A stretch of 43,386 bases of DNA, taken from IMG/VR virus record IMGVR_UViG_3300005734_000003, positions 1 through 43,386 of that record; one strand, 5' to 3'. Each line of letters opens with the position of its first letter. The stretch's first letter is position 1. Below are positions 7,492-16,752 of this stretch, in pieces. A model generated the notes under the pieces. The model had not been told where the DNA came from. It did not search any database and saw only the letters and a list, made by a program, of their open reading frames with translations. The stretch comes from a virus. The translations under genes were made by a program, and so were the position numbers.

Positions 7492-7875
7492 ATGGATATT
7501 AATTCACTTAGTGCAGCAGACTCTATTGAGTTTGAACTAAAGTATCCGAGCGGCAAGACCACGGGCGTCGTGTTCGATGTTGTTGGTCAATTCTCCAGCG
7601 GTTACAACAAGGTAGCCGCACGAGTAAACGCTATTATATCGAAGCTGGACTGCGCAGATGATGAAAAATCAGACCGACGCATTACTGAGACAGCTATCGC
7701 ATGTGTGCGAGGCTGGAAAGGATTAGAAGAAACCAACGAAGCTGGCGAAAAAGTCACTCTAGAATTTAGCGAAGACAACTGTCGCAGATTCTTAGATGAA
7801 CCAAGTCGTAACTGGATTGCTACTCAGATTTATTTGCGTGTAATCGGTGAAAAGGGTTTTTTCGGAAAAGCCTAG
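7492..7875 (+). CDS. Tail assembly chaperone, short form (gpG-like)
   Basis: A 127-residue protein encoded between the major tail and tape measure genes. It ends GEKGFFGKA just after a T_TTT_TTC slippery heptamer. Its role, known for lambda gpG, is to coat the tape measure protein during tail assembly. There is no sequence motif that identifies the family by itself; the call rests on position, size and the frameshift arrangement. The -1 frame after the slip is open into the next reading frame. Confidence 0.8.
   Translation: MDINSLSAADSIEFELKYPSGKTTGVVFDVVGQFSSGYNKVAARVNAIISKLDCADDEKSDRRITETAIACVRGWKGLEETNEAGEKVTLEFSEDNCRRFLDEPSRNWIATQIYLRVIGEKGFFGKA
7857..7863 (+). promoter_or_regulatory. 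Programmed -1 ribosomal frameshift site T_TTT_TTC
   Basis: The codons read GGT TTT TTC in the gpG-like frame, so the heptamer T TTT TTC has exact X_XXY_YYZ form. After a -1 slip the frame continues CGG AAA AGC CTA GAG and runs in frame into the ATG at 7899 with no stop, 10 bases before the zero-frame stop. Confidence 0.85.
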
Positions 7876-8267
7876 AGCAACTAACGCTCTGGGCTAAGAT
7901 GAAAGCTTTTTTACATACCACACCAGAAGGCGCAGCAGACCCCCGTTGCGTCACTTGGGTTGGCGGTGAACCGGAACCGGGTGACCTTAGTTATCTTGGC
8001 GACTACCTATTTGATGTGGGGCCACTGGTTGTCACTGGTCAAGGCAATAGACCGATCATGTGGGATGACCTAGCAGCATGGCAAGCCGTTACTGGTGAGC
8101 GTTTGAATAAGATGGAATTACGCGCATTAATTGATTTATCATGCGCTTATTTGTCGCAGCACAGATTATCACTAGCCAATGATGCTACAGCGCCTTGGGC
8201 TGACCATACACAAGTTAATCACGCCGCATTAGCTGCGCGTAGACGTAAACGAGGCAAGAATGACTGA
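7863..8267 (+). CDS. Tail assembly chaperone, frameshift extension (gpT-like part of gpGT)
   Basis: This frame is most likely made as a fusion: the first 124 residues of the upstream chaperone plus 134 residues from here, about 258 in total. The junction reads RKSLEQLTLWAK before the internal ATG at 7899. That ATG has no Shine-Dalgarno sequence, which supports frameshifting rather than independent initiation. The segment contains WDDLAAWQAVTGERLNKMEL and ends ALAARRRKRGKND. By analogy with lambda gpGT it would bridge the tape measure protein to tail tube subunits. The stop overlaps the tape measure start. Confidence 0.8.
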   Translation, partial: RKSLEQLTLWAKMKAFLHTTPEGAADPRCVTWVGGEPEPGDLSYLGDYLFDVGPLVVTGQGNRPIMWDDLAAWQAVTGERLNKMELRALIDLSCAYLSQHRLSLANDATAPWADHTQVNHAALAARRRKRGKND

Positions 8268-10059
8268 TATTGCAGAGCTTGGTTTTAAGGTTGATACTAG
8301 CGGTTTAAGCTCTGCTGTGTCAGAAGAAAACAAACTAATAGCGACATCGAAAAAACTGGAAACGGCTGAGTCAACGCTAACCAGTGCTAATAAAAAACTT
8401 GATACTACAAACAAAAACCTAGCCGCTTCAACTGATGCTGTTGAGCGCGAAGCTAAGCAAGCCGCTGCCGCACAAAATGCCGCAGCCGTAGCAACATCCA
8501 AGGCAAATGTTCAAGCGAATACATTTGTCAGTAATACCAAGAAAGCTGGCGCAGCCTCCGGCAATGCAACCTACAAAATAGGACAGCTTGGCTTGCAAGC
8601 GCAAGACGTTGCAGTTCAATTGGAAGCTGGGACTAATGCTGGTCGTGTATTTACTCAACAATTCGGTCAAATTGCCTCAGTTTTTGGCCCTGCTGGTGCT
8701 ATTGTTGGTGCTATTGGTGTTACTGTTGGTGCGATAGCTGGGCCGCTTATTTCAACACTGTTTAGCGCAGAGAACGCAACCGAAGACCTATTGGAAAAAG
8801 TACGCGATCTTACGGACGAATACAAACGCGCAACATACGAACAGAAACAACTTGCTCGTGATGATATTAGCAAGCGAATCGCAGAAGAAACAAAAATACG
8901 AGACGAAGCGAAGACCAAGCTAAAAGAATATATAGCAGAAGAAAAAGAGCTGTTACGTGTTCAGGGTGGTATTGGTCTACGTGCAACAGAGCTATCTAGA
9001 TTGATAAACGAGCAAACAGCCATTGTTCAAACATCTAGTCAAGCGATTAAAAAATACAAAGATGAGCAAGAAGATGTCGGCGGTGTAGAGCGCGGACGTG
9101 TTGAGAATGTAAAAACTCTAATTGCAGCATTAGGCGATGAGCTTGCAACTATTACAATGAGCGAAGAAGCTCTACTGAAGCGCCAGTTTACACAAGCTGG
9201 AGCGACAGAGGCCGAGATCAATGCGGCATTAGCCATACAAAAAACAATAGATGCAGAAAAAGAAAAAGCTAAAGTTATTGAGGAAAACGCGAAACTTGAA
9301 CAGGAATTAGAAAAGGTCGAAACACAACAAGCCGATCCTGCTGCACGTGCTGCCATTGCTTTCGAGAATAGAAACAAGATTATTCAGGATGCGAATGACC
9401 GCGGCCTAATAGATCAAGCCAAGTATGATCAACTTCGTATAGATAACGCTAATAAACTTCAATCCGAATTAGTCTCTATTGAAGAAAAAACGCAAAAGCA
9501 AAAGAATGAGATATTAACGGCAGGAGAAGAGGCCGCTCTGTCATCTGCTGGCTCGTTATTTGGTAATCTTGCGTCTATTGCTGCAGAAGGTGGCGAGAAG
9601 CAGTTTCAAGCGTACAAGAACTTAGCAAGTGCTCAGGCTGCAATAGCTGCGGCATTAGCTTCAATAAAGGCGTTAGCAGAAGGTGGCCCATTAGGCCCAG
9701 CTTTGGCTGTATCAATTGGAGCGGTCGCAGCAGTACAAATTGCCAAGATACAAGGACAAGAATACCAAGCGCGTGTAGCAGGTGGTCAAGTACAAGCTGG
9801 GGGCCAGTATCTTGTTGGTGAGAATGGGCCGGAGCTATTGCAAATTGGCAGTCAAGGCGGAAACATAACACCAAACCATGCTATGAACAGCAACACGCAA
9901 ACCACCCAGCAAATATTCCAAATATCAGCAGGCGTGGCCGGAACTGTGCGAGCTGAGATTATGTCAATGCTGCCCATGTTTAAACAACTAGCGGTATCAT
10001 CTGCTGCACAGAATACACGAAACGGCGGACAAATGGCTAAAGCGGTAGGATTAAGGTAA
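8260..10059 (+). CDS. Tape measure protein
   Basis: A 599-residue protein, the longest helical protein in the tail cluster. Residues 1-90 are an Ala/Lys/Thr coiled coil. Residues 105-170 contain GQLGLQAQDVAVQLEAGTNA and a hydrophobic Gly/Ala/Val stretch (FGPAGAIVGAIGVTVGAIAG), typical of tape measure proteins. Long coiled coils follow, then a second hydrophobic region around residue 460 and the common C-terminal segment QYLVGENGPELLQIG. At 0.15 nm per residue it would set a tail of about 90 nm or less. No lytic enzyme domain was seen. Confidence 0.9.
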   Translation: MTDIAELGFKVDTSGLSSAVSEENKLIATSKKLETAESTLTSANKKLDTTNKNLAASTDAVEREAKQAAAAQNAAAVATSKANVQANTFVSNTKKAGAASGNATYKIGQLGLQAQDVAVQLEAGTNAGRVFTQQFGQIASVFGPAGAIVGAIGVTVGAIAGPLISTLFSAENATEDLLEKVRDLTDEYKRATYEQKQLARDDISKRIAEETKIRDEAKTKLKEYIAEEKELLRVQGGIGLRATELSRLINEQTAIVQTSSQAIKKYKDEQEDVGGVERGRVENVKTLIAALGDELATITMSEEALLKRQFTQAGATEAEINAALAIQKTIDAEKEKAKVIEENAKLEQELEKVETQQADPAARAAIAFENRNKIIQDANDRGLIDQAKYDQLRIDNANKLQSELVSIEEKTQKQKNEILTAGEEAALSSAGSLFGNLASIAAEGGEKQFQAYKNLASAQAAIAAALASIKALAEGGPLGPALAVSIGAVAAVQIAKIQGQEYQARVAGGQVQAGGQYLVGENGPELLQIGSQGGNITPNHAMNSNTQTTQQIFQISAGVAGTVRAEIMSMLPMFKQLAVSSAAQNTRNGGQMAKAVGLR

Positions 10060-11207
10060 TGGCAGACTTCCCAGATATAGAACCAGATTCAGAAGAAATT
10101 TCGCTTATTGCAAATAATCAGGTGTATGATTCTCCACTGACTGGCGAAACCCAAACAGCTTCATTAATTGGCGCAAAATGGAATTGCACCCCAACGTTCA
10201 GCAACCGAAACGGTGCCGACGCTAGAAAGTTGCGCGCGTTTATATTCAATCAAGAGGGCGTGTCGGGTCGTTTCAATTACTACCCCGCATCTGCCGACAA
10301 CCAAGGCACAAGATTAGGTTCAGGCGTAGTCGATGGCGCTGGGCAGACTGGTAAATCACTACTAACAAAAGGCTGGGATGCTGATCAGGATTTGCTATTA
10401 GCAGCAGGTGACTACATCACTCTTAACGGTGAAATGAAGATTGTTACCGATGACGTTTCAACCAATGACGAGACATATATCGAGTACGAAGAAACGAACT
10501 ACATGCCTAGTCCGTTTGATCCGAGTGGGTGGAGCGGGGCTAGTGATCCAGACTTAGCATATACTTCTATTACCGAGAGCAACCCTAGTGGAGAAAGTTT
10601 CGTTGGGGAGTTTGAAGTACTAGCGTCAACTTTTTGCCAGATAAATACCCTAAATTACTTAACCACTCCACCAAATGGGTTTTATTATACTTGCTTCATA
10701 ATCAAAGAGATAGCTGGGACAGATATAGGAATCAGGGTTATTACAAGAAGCACTGATGCTCAACTTGACAATAGTTACGTCAATTTAAGTACTTTAAATA
10801 CCTCAACAACAGGAGGAGCAGAATTTAATAATATTAATCTTGGCTCAGGCTGGAAGCTTATTCAAGTAAAACTAGATATACAGTCAAGCGAAGCGACACT
10901 AAGGAGCGAGATATACCTGTGGGATGTCAACTCATCCGGTACAGCTACAGGCTTCCCATCTGTTGGCGACACTGTACATTGTCAAGCCGCCTTCTTCGGC
11001 AAAGCAACCGACTGGCCAGCTAAGTACCGTGCAGGCGCAACGATACCTATTTCACCGCAGTTAAGGTCGAGCCCTGCAGATGGCAATGCGATTGAGACTG
11101 AAAACCCATTTTTCACTGCACGACTAGAATCAGACGACCAAAGCAGGCTGCAAGTGTCAGCACCCGTTATATACAACACAACGCTTTCGATTATTGAGGA
11201 CTTCTGA
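10059..11207 (+). CDS. Distal tail-type protein with a large inserted CBM-like domain
   Basis: A 382-residue protein directly after the tape measure gene. The first 145 or so residues (FIFNQEGVSGRFNYYPAS, VVDGAGQTGKSLLTKGWDA, LLAAGDYITLNGEMKIVTDD) and the last 55 (ISPQLRSSPADGNAIETENP to the end) read as the two halves of one phage tail protein family in which those segments are normally nearly adjacent. Between them, residues about 147-326 form a separate Ser/Thr/Asn-rich beta-sandwich-like domain beginning SPFDPSGWSGASDPDLAY, resembling sugar-binding modules. This is the design of an evolved distal tail protein. Family and fold are inferred by eye. Confidence 0.65.
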   Translation: MADFPDIEPDSEEISLIANNQVYDSPLTGETQTASLIGAKWNCTPTFSNRNGADARKLRAFIFNQEGVSGRFNYYPASADNQGTRLGSGVVDGAGQTGKSLLTKGWDADQDLLLAAGDYITLNGEMKIVTDDVSTNDETYIEYEETNYMPSPFDPSGWSGASDPDLAYTSITESNPSGESFVGEFEVLASTFCQINTLNYLTTPPNGFYYTCFIIKEIAGTDIGIRVITRSTDAQLDNSYVNLSTLNTSTTGGAEFNNINLGSGWKLIQVKLDIQSSEATLRSEIYLWDVNSSGTATGFPSVGDTVHCQAAFFGKATDWPAKYRAGATIPISPQLRSSPADGNAIETENPFFTARLESDDQSRLQVSAPVIYNTTLSIIEDF

Positions 11208-11758
11208 TGGATATATCAGTAATTGAAGCGCTCGAAGGCAGTCACTTTGATATTCGATTTCTAGTCACGTTTGAATTAGACAGCGGAACGATAAGGTACA
11301 CAACTAATCCCAATGGCGCCACATTTGACGGTGAAGACTACACATTTCTTGGTGCTATCGGATCACTTGCTGACGCAGAAGAAAACGACCAATTAGACCC
11401 GAGCGAATACCAAATCGGCATAGGTGGCGCTGACCCGGTTATCCTGGCTAAATTTCTGGGCGAGAATATTATCAATAGGCGCTGCTCGGTAATCCAAGTT
11501 GTATTTGTTGATGGTGAGCTAATCGGTGAAATGCACAGGGTAGAAGGCTTTATGCAGCCGCCAACAATCTCACAGGGCAACAGCGCCATGATTACAATAC
11601 CAGTCAAAGACGATCTAGCAGACTGGGACAGAAACATCGAACAGCTTTACACAGATGAAGCGCAGCGTCGCATAAATCCAAATGACAACTGCCTAAACCA
11701 CGTAAGTGAGATAGCTGGTCGTGATATAATTTGGCCAGCTTCATCATATTGGGATTAG
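11207..11758 (+). CDS. Tail tip / hub-associated protein (DUF2163-like)
   Basis: A 183-residue protein beginning MDISVIEALEGSHFDIRFLV, with FDGEDYTFLGAIGSLADAEE, YQIGIGGADPVI and a C-terminal DNCLNHVSEIAGRDIIWPAS. The F.G..Y...G.i.s..... pattern and the terminal Cys-containing segment are characteristic of the minor tail proteins located between Dit and the J-like protein. The start overlaps the previous stop by one base. It probably forms the baseplate hub collar. Exact family assignment is uncertain. Confidence 0.6.
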   Translation: MDISVIEALEGSHFDIRFLVTFELDSGTIRYTTNPNGATFDGEDYTFLGAIGSLADAEENDQLDPSEYQIGIGGADPVILAKFLGENIINRRCSVIQVVFVDGELIGEMHRVEGFMQPPTISQGNSAMITIPVKDDLADWDRNIEQLYTDEAQRRINPNDNCLNHVSEIAGRDIIWPASSYWD

Positions 11759-11767
11759 GGGTATTCA

Positions 11768-14700
11768 GTGGCATCACTTAAGGACTTAGATCCGCTTTAC
11801 AGTAAAGGCGCACTTGGTGGAGCGGTAAGCGCAACTGGGCTTGACTATCTTGTTAATCCGTTTGTTGCCTTGGGTAATGATATACTCTCATACCTTGGCA
11901 ATGAGCTCATTAAAGCGCTTACGCCAGATATTGACTACCAAGACCGTAAAGTGAACAGCCGAGGCCCAACGAATCCGCGTCGCATCATCTACGGTGAGGC
12001 TCGCGTAGGTGGTCAGGTAATATACATTACAACAACTGGCTCGGATGACAAGGTTCTCAGAATGGTATTGGCGGTAGCTGGCCATTCATGCGAAGAGATT
12101 GGCGACGTTTATATTAATGACACTATTATCACTGACGAAAAGTTCGACGGGAAAGCGTTTGTATTTAAGCAGCCACAAACTGGCCTTAATAGCGCCTTAT
12201 CTAATGTACTTGTGGGACAAGGCGACGATGGATACTTGTACGACGAGATTGCTTATATTTATGTAGCACTGATATACGACGAAGAGGTTTTCACCTCAAT
12301 CCCCACAATAACCGCCACGGTAAAAGGCAAAAACACAATATACGACCCGCGCACTGATACGACGGGCTACACGGACAATGCTGCCCTATGTATGCTAGAT
12401 TTCTTGTTAACCGAGCGCAAACTATCGCCATCTTTGATTGACATGGATTCATGGGCCGATGCAGCGGACATAGCCGACGAACAAGTAGCCGCCGCAGATG
12501 GCACAACTGAGAAACGCTTTGCATTGAACGGTACGCTAATGCGTAATGGATCTAAGCTTCAAGCATTCACCAAGATGGCTGTCAACTCAGGTATATATCC
12601 AAGTCGTGAGGCTGGCGTATACAAAGCCGTGCCGTCTGTTTACGTGCCACCTGAGGCTAATGCCATTATTGACGAAAGCGATATTATTAGCGACATTGAA
12701 ATCGTCACAGGCAATAACAAGCAAGACAAAATGAACACGGTTGTCGGTACGTATATCGACAAGGCGACCGGATACGAACAGGTCGAATACCCGTCGATTC
12801 AAACACCGAACTACGAAGCCGAAGACCGCGAAGTATTGCAGCAGTCAATCGACTACCAGCTAGTTAGTTCAGGCACCCAATGCCGTAGACTGTCTAAGAT
12901 CGCACTGGAGCAATCGCGCCGTGGTATCACTGTTACGTTTAACGGCCGCTATCGATTGCTTCAATACGGCGTAGGTTCGCGTGTAAAATTGAATTACTCG
13001 TCACTTGGATGGAGCGAAAAAGTATTCCGCGTTGTCGCTCGCACAATTAGCCCGCAAAGCGGTGTGAACGTAACGCTTCGAGAAGACTCACCAGATATCT
13101 ATTCATGGGAAGAAGGTGACGCACTGGCCACTGTAGTGCCGCCATTCTTAACGCTGCCAGATCCAAGCGTAGTAAACAAACCTACGAGCTTTGCCATCGA
13201 GGAATCACTCTACGAGGCCAACACAACCGCGGCTGTTAAGGCACGCGCTGCGTTCTCATGGGTGGCAGGTGATAACACCGCCAACCACTACCAGCTTGAA
13301 GGCTCTTACGAGGGCGGCCCGTACAGGGTGTTTAGCTCATATATTGGCGGCACTGAGTTTAAATTCGATGACTTACAAGTAGGTAGCTGGATATTCCGTG
13401 TTCGTGCTGTGAACTCAATCGGTGCCGTGTCGCCGTGGACGACTATTAACTACAGCATTAAGGGTAAAGAAGCACCGCCTAGTGACGTGACGAACTTCAA
13501 AGGCACCGTAAGACCGTTCAGCATAGAACTTAGCTGGGACGAAATACCAGACATCGACGTTGATCAGTACGAGATTAGATTAGGCTTAGACTGGGATTCT
13601 GGCACAGTGCTAGAGAAAACCAAGTCATTAAACTGGGCATGGGAAACACGCCCAACTGGTACAGAAAACGTATTCATTAAGGCCATAGACACCAGCGGTA
13701 ACTACTCACAGAACGCAAGTGAAGCGCAGATCAACATATTAGCGCCTAAATCCCCCGCACCTGTGACAGCGGATGTTATTGATAATTTCGTGTCGCTACG
13801 CTGGGCCGATGCTACAACATCGTTCAGTATTTCAGGTTACGAGATACGTCGAGGTGACACGTTTGATTCTAGCTCGTTAATTCTGACAGTGACGGGCACT
13901 GGCGCACAGATCATGGAGTCAACCAAGGGCACCTATAAATATTGGGTACGAGGCATCGACGTGAACGGTAACGCAGGCGTGGCCGCTGGTATTACTGCAA
14001 ACGTGGATCAGCCGCCTGATTTTGTGTTGCAGTCGGATGCTAATTTAAATTTAGCCACGGCTACAGTTGTCAATATGGCTGACACGATAAGCCCGGGCGT
14101 TACTATTGATAGTGAAGAGGTCACTATTGATAGCGAAGCAGTGACAATTGACAGCGATACTCAATATGTCTATGTAGGCCCTGCCAATACGACAGAAACA
14201 TGGGCAGAACATTTCGAGAAGTTGCCGGGCCACACGGTTCCCACGACTATTGATAATGACACTATCACGATAGACAGTGAGATGACTATTGATGATGATT
14301 ATCAGTCTATACAGCAATTACACATAAACAACGGTTATAACGGATATCTACAACCTACACCGTCAAGCGCAAGCTTGGAGGTTGTGCAAGACTACTTAGG
14401 AGAACTATCGTTATCACGCATACAGCTAACACCAGACGTTGATATATTGTCCGGCGCGCCAGATGCAGTTTATACAATTGGTTATTCTCAGGATGGCATT
14501 ACTTACACGGATGTCGTAGGTCTTGAAACAATCGGGATTAATTTCCGGTACGTTCGCGTGCGTGTTGATATTACGAGCACGTCAGACCTTGACCTTATGC
14601 GCATAAATGCGCTACGTGTTAGACTTGACGTTAAGTTAAGGACAGATGCTGGGCGCGTTACGGTTAGCAGCACAGGCGGAACACAGGTGTTATTTAACAT

Positions 14701-14875
14701 ACCATTTGTTGATGTTCAGTCTATAACTGTTTCAGCTAACAGCACAAGTTTTAAAAACGCAATATATTATTTTGTTGATACGCCTAACCCTGCGGGGTTC
14801 TATGTGTATCTTTTTGATAGTGACGGAAATGAATTGGATACAGGCGAGGTATCGTGGAATGCTAGGGGCGTATAA
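11768..14875 (+). CDS. Tail tip host-specificity protein (lambda gpJ-like) with fibronectin III domains
   Basis: A 1035-residue protein starting at GTG with a GGGG-type ribosome site. Residues 60-460 (NPRRIIYGEARVGGQVIYIT, YDPRTDTTG, AALCMLDFLL, FNGRYRLLQYGVGSRVKL) match the gpJ-type hub and tail tip domain. Three fibronectin-III-like modules follow (about 467-560, 572-655, 661-745), with signatures such as ELSWDEIPDIDVDQYEIRLG and VSLRWADATTSFSISGYEIR. Then come TIDSE repeats and a beta-rich C terminus. It is the likely adhesion platform contacting the host receptor. The next gene overlaps by one base. Confidence 0.85.
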   Translation: MASLKDLDPLYSKGALGGAVSATGLDYLVNPFVALGNDILSYLGNELIKALTPDIDYQDRKVNSRGPTNPRRIIYGEARVGGQVIYITTTGSDDKVLRMVLAVAGHSCEEIGDVYINDTIITDEKFDGKAFVFKQPQTGLNSALSNVLVGQGDDGYLYDEIAYIYVALIYDEEVFTSIPTITATVKGKNTIYDPRTDTTGYTDNAALCMLDFLLTERKLSPSLIDMDSWADAADIADEQVAAADGTTEKRFALNGTLMRNGSKLQAFTKMAVNSGIYPSREAGVYKAVPSVYVPPEANAIIDESDIISDIEIVTGNNKQDKMNTVVGTYIDKATGYEQVEYPSIQTPNYEAEDREVLQQSIDYQLVSSGTQCRRLSKIALEQSRRGITVTFNGRYRLLQYGVGSRVKLNYSSLGWSEKVFRVVARTISPQSGVNVTLREDSPDIYSWEEGDALATVVPPFLTLPDPSVVNKPTSFAIEESLYEANTTAAVKARAAFSWVAGDNTANHYQLEGSYEGGPYRVFSSYIGGTEFKFDDLQVGSWIFRVRAVNSIGAVSPWTTINYSIKGKEAPPSDVTNFKGTVRPFSIELSWDEIPDIDVDQYEIRLGLDWDSGTVLEKTKSLNWAWETRPTGTENVFIKAIDTSGNYSQNASEAQINILAPKSPAPVTADVIDNFVSLRWADATTSFSISGYEIRRGDTFDSSSLILTVTGTGAQIMESTKGTYKYWVRGIDVNGNAGVAAGITANVDQPPDFVLQSDANLNLATATVVNMADTISPGVTIDSEEVTIDSEAVTIDSDTQYVYVGPANTTETWAEHFEKLPGHTVPTTIDNDTITIDSEMTIDDDYQSIQQLHINNGYNGYLQPTPSSASLEVVQDYLGELSLSRIQLTPDVDILSGAPDAVYTIGYSQDGITYTDVVGLETIGINFRYVRVRVDITSTSDLDLMRINALRVRLDVKLRTDAGRVTVSSTGGTQVLFNIPFVDVQSITVSANSTSFKNAIYYFVDTPNPAGFYVYLFDSDGNELDTGEVSWNARGV
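14101..14295 (+). repeat. TIDSE repeats inside the tail tip gene
   Basis: Codons for VTIDSEEVTIDSEAVTIDSD are followed about 40 residues later by TIDNDTITIDSEMTIDDD, so the motif TID(S/N/D) occurs at least six times. The copies differ at third codon positions (ATTGATAGT, ATTGACAGC), so this is selection on the protein repeat, not a recent DNA expansion. Confidence 0.7.
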
Positions 14876-15633
14876 TGGCTGCTGATTTTAATAAACCGAC
14901 AATTTCAGGCGATCCGTATGTTGACATACTGCCAGAGATTAGGGCGCAGATGGAAGTCGTTAGCACGATGTCTTACGGCAACGCGCTAAACAAAAAAACG
15001 AATGCTGTGCAGTTTTTAGACGGACGGTTTCAGCGATGGGATGGATCTGCTTTTCAGAATGTGCCAATTAGCATTACAGGCGGCGGCACTGGCGCTAGTA
15101 CTGCCGAAGGTGCAAGGGCTGCGCTGAGCGTGCCGAGTGTTGCAGATGTTTCCAGTGGGTATTTAAGCAAGGCGGGCAATCTGGTTGGCCTTACCAATTA
15201 CGCCATTGCTCGTGATTATATGGATGTTTACGGGAAGAGTGAGGTTTATACAAAAGACGAATCTGATACAAGAACTTTAGATTTAATTGAAAGTGAGGCT
15301 ATTTACTCTAACAGCGAAACCATAGTTGCACCTAGCAACGATCTAACAAGCGGATCGTGCACCGTGGCTAGAGTTGGGAATCTTGTGGTTATAAGTGGCA
15401 GTTTTTCACATAGTAGTTCCGCTTTCCCTGGCAGCTTAAATGGATTTATCCCAGAATGGGCTCGCCCTTCTACATTGTGTAGTAACAATTACGTATTAGG
15501 TACTAACTATTCGAAAAGGGTTGTAGTTAGCTCGCTTGGCGGCTTTGCGTTTTATTATCGCAGCTTTGATGAAGGCGGGTCTGCTCATCTTGATACTACC
15601 ACTGACGGCTTCACAATCTCATACACAGTATAA
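14875..15633 (+). CDS. Tail fibre protein
   Basis: A 252-residue protein whose first third, including ITGGGTGASTAEGARAALSV, carries the GGTGA.TA..AR..L tail-fibre repeat, followed by NLVGLTNYAIARDYMDVYGK and SEVYTKDESD, a common fibre shaft segment. The C-terminal 100 residues form a Ser/Gly-rich beta domain that would be the knob. ATG overlaps the stop of the tail tip gene (TAATG), so the two are co-translated. Confidence 0.8.
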   Translation: MAADFNKPTISGDPYVDILPEIRAQMEVVSTMSYGNALNKKTNAVQFLDGRFQRWDGSAFQNVPISITGGGTGASTAEGARAALSVPSVADVSSGYLSKAGNLVGLTNYAIARDYMDVYGKSEVYTKDESDTRTLDLIESEAIYSNSETIVAPSNDLTSGSCTVARVGNLVVISGSFSHSSSAFPGSLNGFIPEWARPSTLCSNNYVLGTNYSKRVVVSSLGGFAFYYRSFDEGGSAHLDTTTDGFTISYTV

Positions 15634-15642
15634 GGAACAAAC

Positions 15643-16728
15643 ATGGCAATAGAAACACTAGACACAGGCACAGCACCGGGCTCTGGCAACGGTGACGGAC
15701 TGCGCACAGCAATGACAAAGGTAAACTCAAACTTTGCTGTATCAGAAAACGCCGCCTCAAAACTCGTACAGGCATCGAGCGCGGATACTACTAGCGATAA
15801 AGTGATGCTGAGCGACTACGCTTGGCGTGGCGCTCAGTTGGGCGATTACATGACGTACGGGGGTACAGCTAACGCGATCACGCTTACGAGTGCGAACCTT
15901 GCGGCGGCTGGTACTCTTATAGCGGGCATGCGTTATCGGTTCTTAGCGACAACACCTAATACCGGATCGGCCACTATCGCTGTAGATGGGCAGGCTGCTA
16001 AAAACTGTATCACTCCCATGGGTGGAGATGTACCTGCTGGCTTTATCGATGGACTTATCACTGCTGAATACAACGGTTCAGAATTCGTTATTATGAATGA
16101 AGCGGCGGCGTTATATGCACGTTCTGGTAATTATATGACGTATGGTGGTACTGCTGATGCTATCACTCTAACGAGTGCTAATTGTATTCCTAGTCCTGCG
16201 CTTACCTCGGGCATGGAGTTCCGTTTTCAAGCAAGCGCTACAAACACCGGAGCGACAACCATCCAAGTAGACGGCGGCGCGGCTATTGATTGCATTACGC
16301 CAACTGGCGTGGCATTGCCTGCTGGGTTTATTCGTACCGATGTCGAGACAGTCTGCACCTTTGACGGGGCGGATTTTGTTGTTAGTCGTAAAGTTGAGAG
16401 CGGATCGAATGCGAATGGGGAATGGACTAGATGGGAGGATGGGTCTCAGATTATAAGATTCAGCGGGTTGATAGATCAGTCGGGCGCATCAACAAACTCT
16501 TTTGGCACTACGTCTGGCACTACTTACTACGCAAGGGACGTATTTTCTTTCCCTGTTGATTTTGCAAACATAGACTACACTGGCGACGTTTCAGCCACTG
16601 GGCCGGCTGTCTCTGATGGTACATATGATATAAAAACAACAAACAGTGTTAGGATAACAATTTCTTCTGTCGCAAATGGATCTACTGATAATCCATTCGA
16701 TGCTTTTTTCATGGGAAAATGGTACTAG
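15643..16728 (+). CDS. Tail fibre / receptor-binding protein with two tandem homologous domains
   Basis: A 361-residue protein. Residues about 67-161 and 162-256 are homologous units of 95 residues (GDYMTYGGTANAITLTSAN and GNYMTYGGTADAITLTSAN openings; TGSATIAVDG and TGATTIQVDG middles; CITPMGGDVPAGFIDG and CITPTGVALPAGFIRT ends). The C-terminal 100 residues (WTRWEDGSQIIRFSG onward) resemble fibre tip domains. The ribosome site is AAGGAA. Last rightward gene of the tail cluster, so probably the distal adhesin. Confidence 0.75.
   Translation: MAIETLDTGTAPGSGNGDGLRTAMTKVNSNFAVSENAASKLVQASSADTTSDKVMLSDYAWRGAQLGDYMTYGGTANAITLTSANLAAAGTLIAGMRYRFLATTPNTGSATIAVDGQAAKNCITPMGGDVPAGFIDGLITAEYNGSEFVIMNEAAALYARSGNYMTYGGTADAITLTSANCIPSPALTSGMEFRFQASATNTGATTIQVDGGAAIDCITPTGVALPAGFIRTDVETVCTFDGADFVVSRKVESGSNANGEWTRWEDGSQIIRFSGLIDQSGASTNSFGTTSGTTYYARDVFSFPVDFANIDYTGDVSATGPAVSDGTYDIKTTNSVRITISSVANGSTDNPFDAFFMGKWY
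15841..16410 (+). repeat. Tandem 95-codon domain duplication in the fibre gene
   Basis: Unit 1 spans 15841-16125 and unit 2 spans 16126-16410. Both begin G(D/N)YMTYGGTA(N/D)AITLTSAN and end before a FV(I/V) strand. Nucleotide identity is clearly lower than protein similarity, for example GGGGGTACAGCT against GGTGGTACTGCT, so the duplication is old. Confidence 0.75.
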
Positions 16729-16752
16729 TCACACGCTACGCAGGATGCGCCT

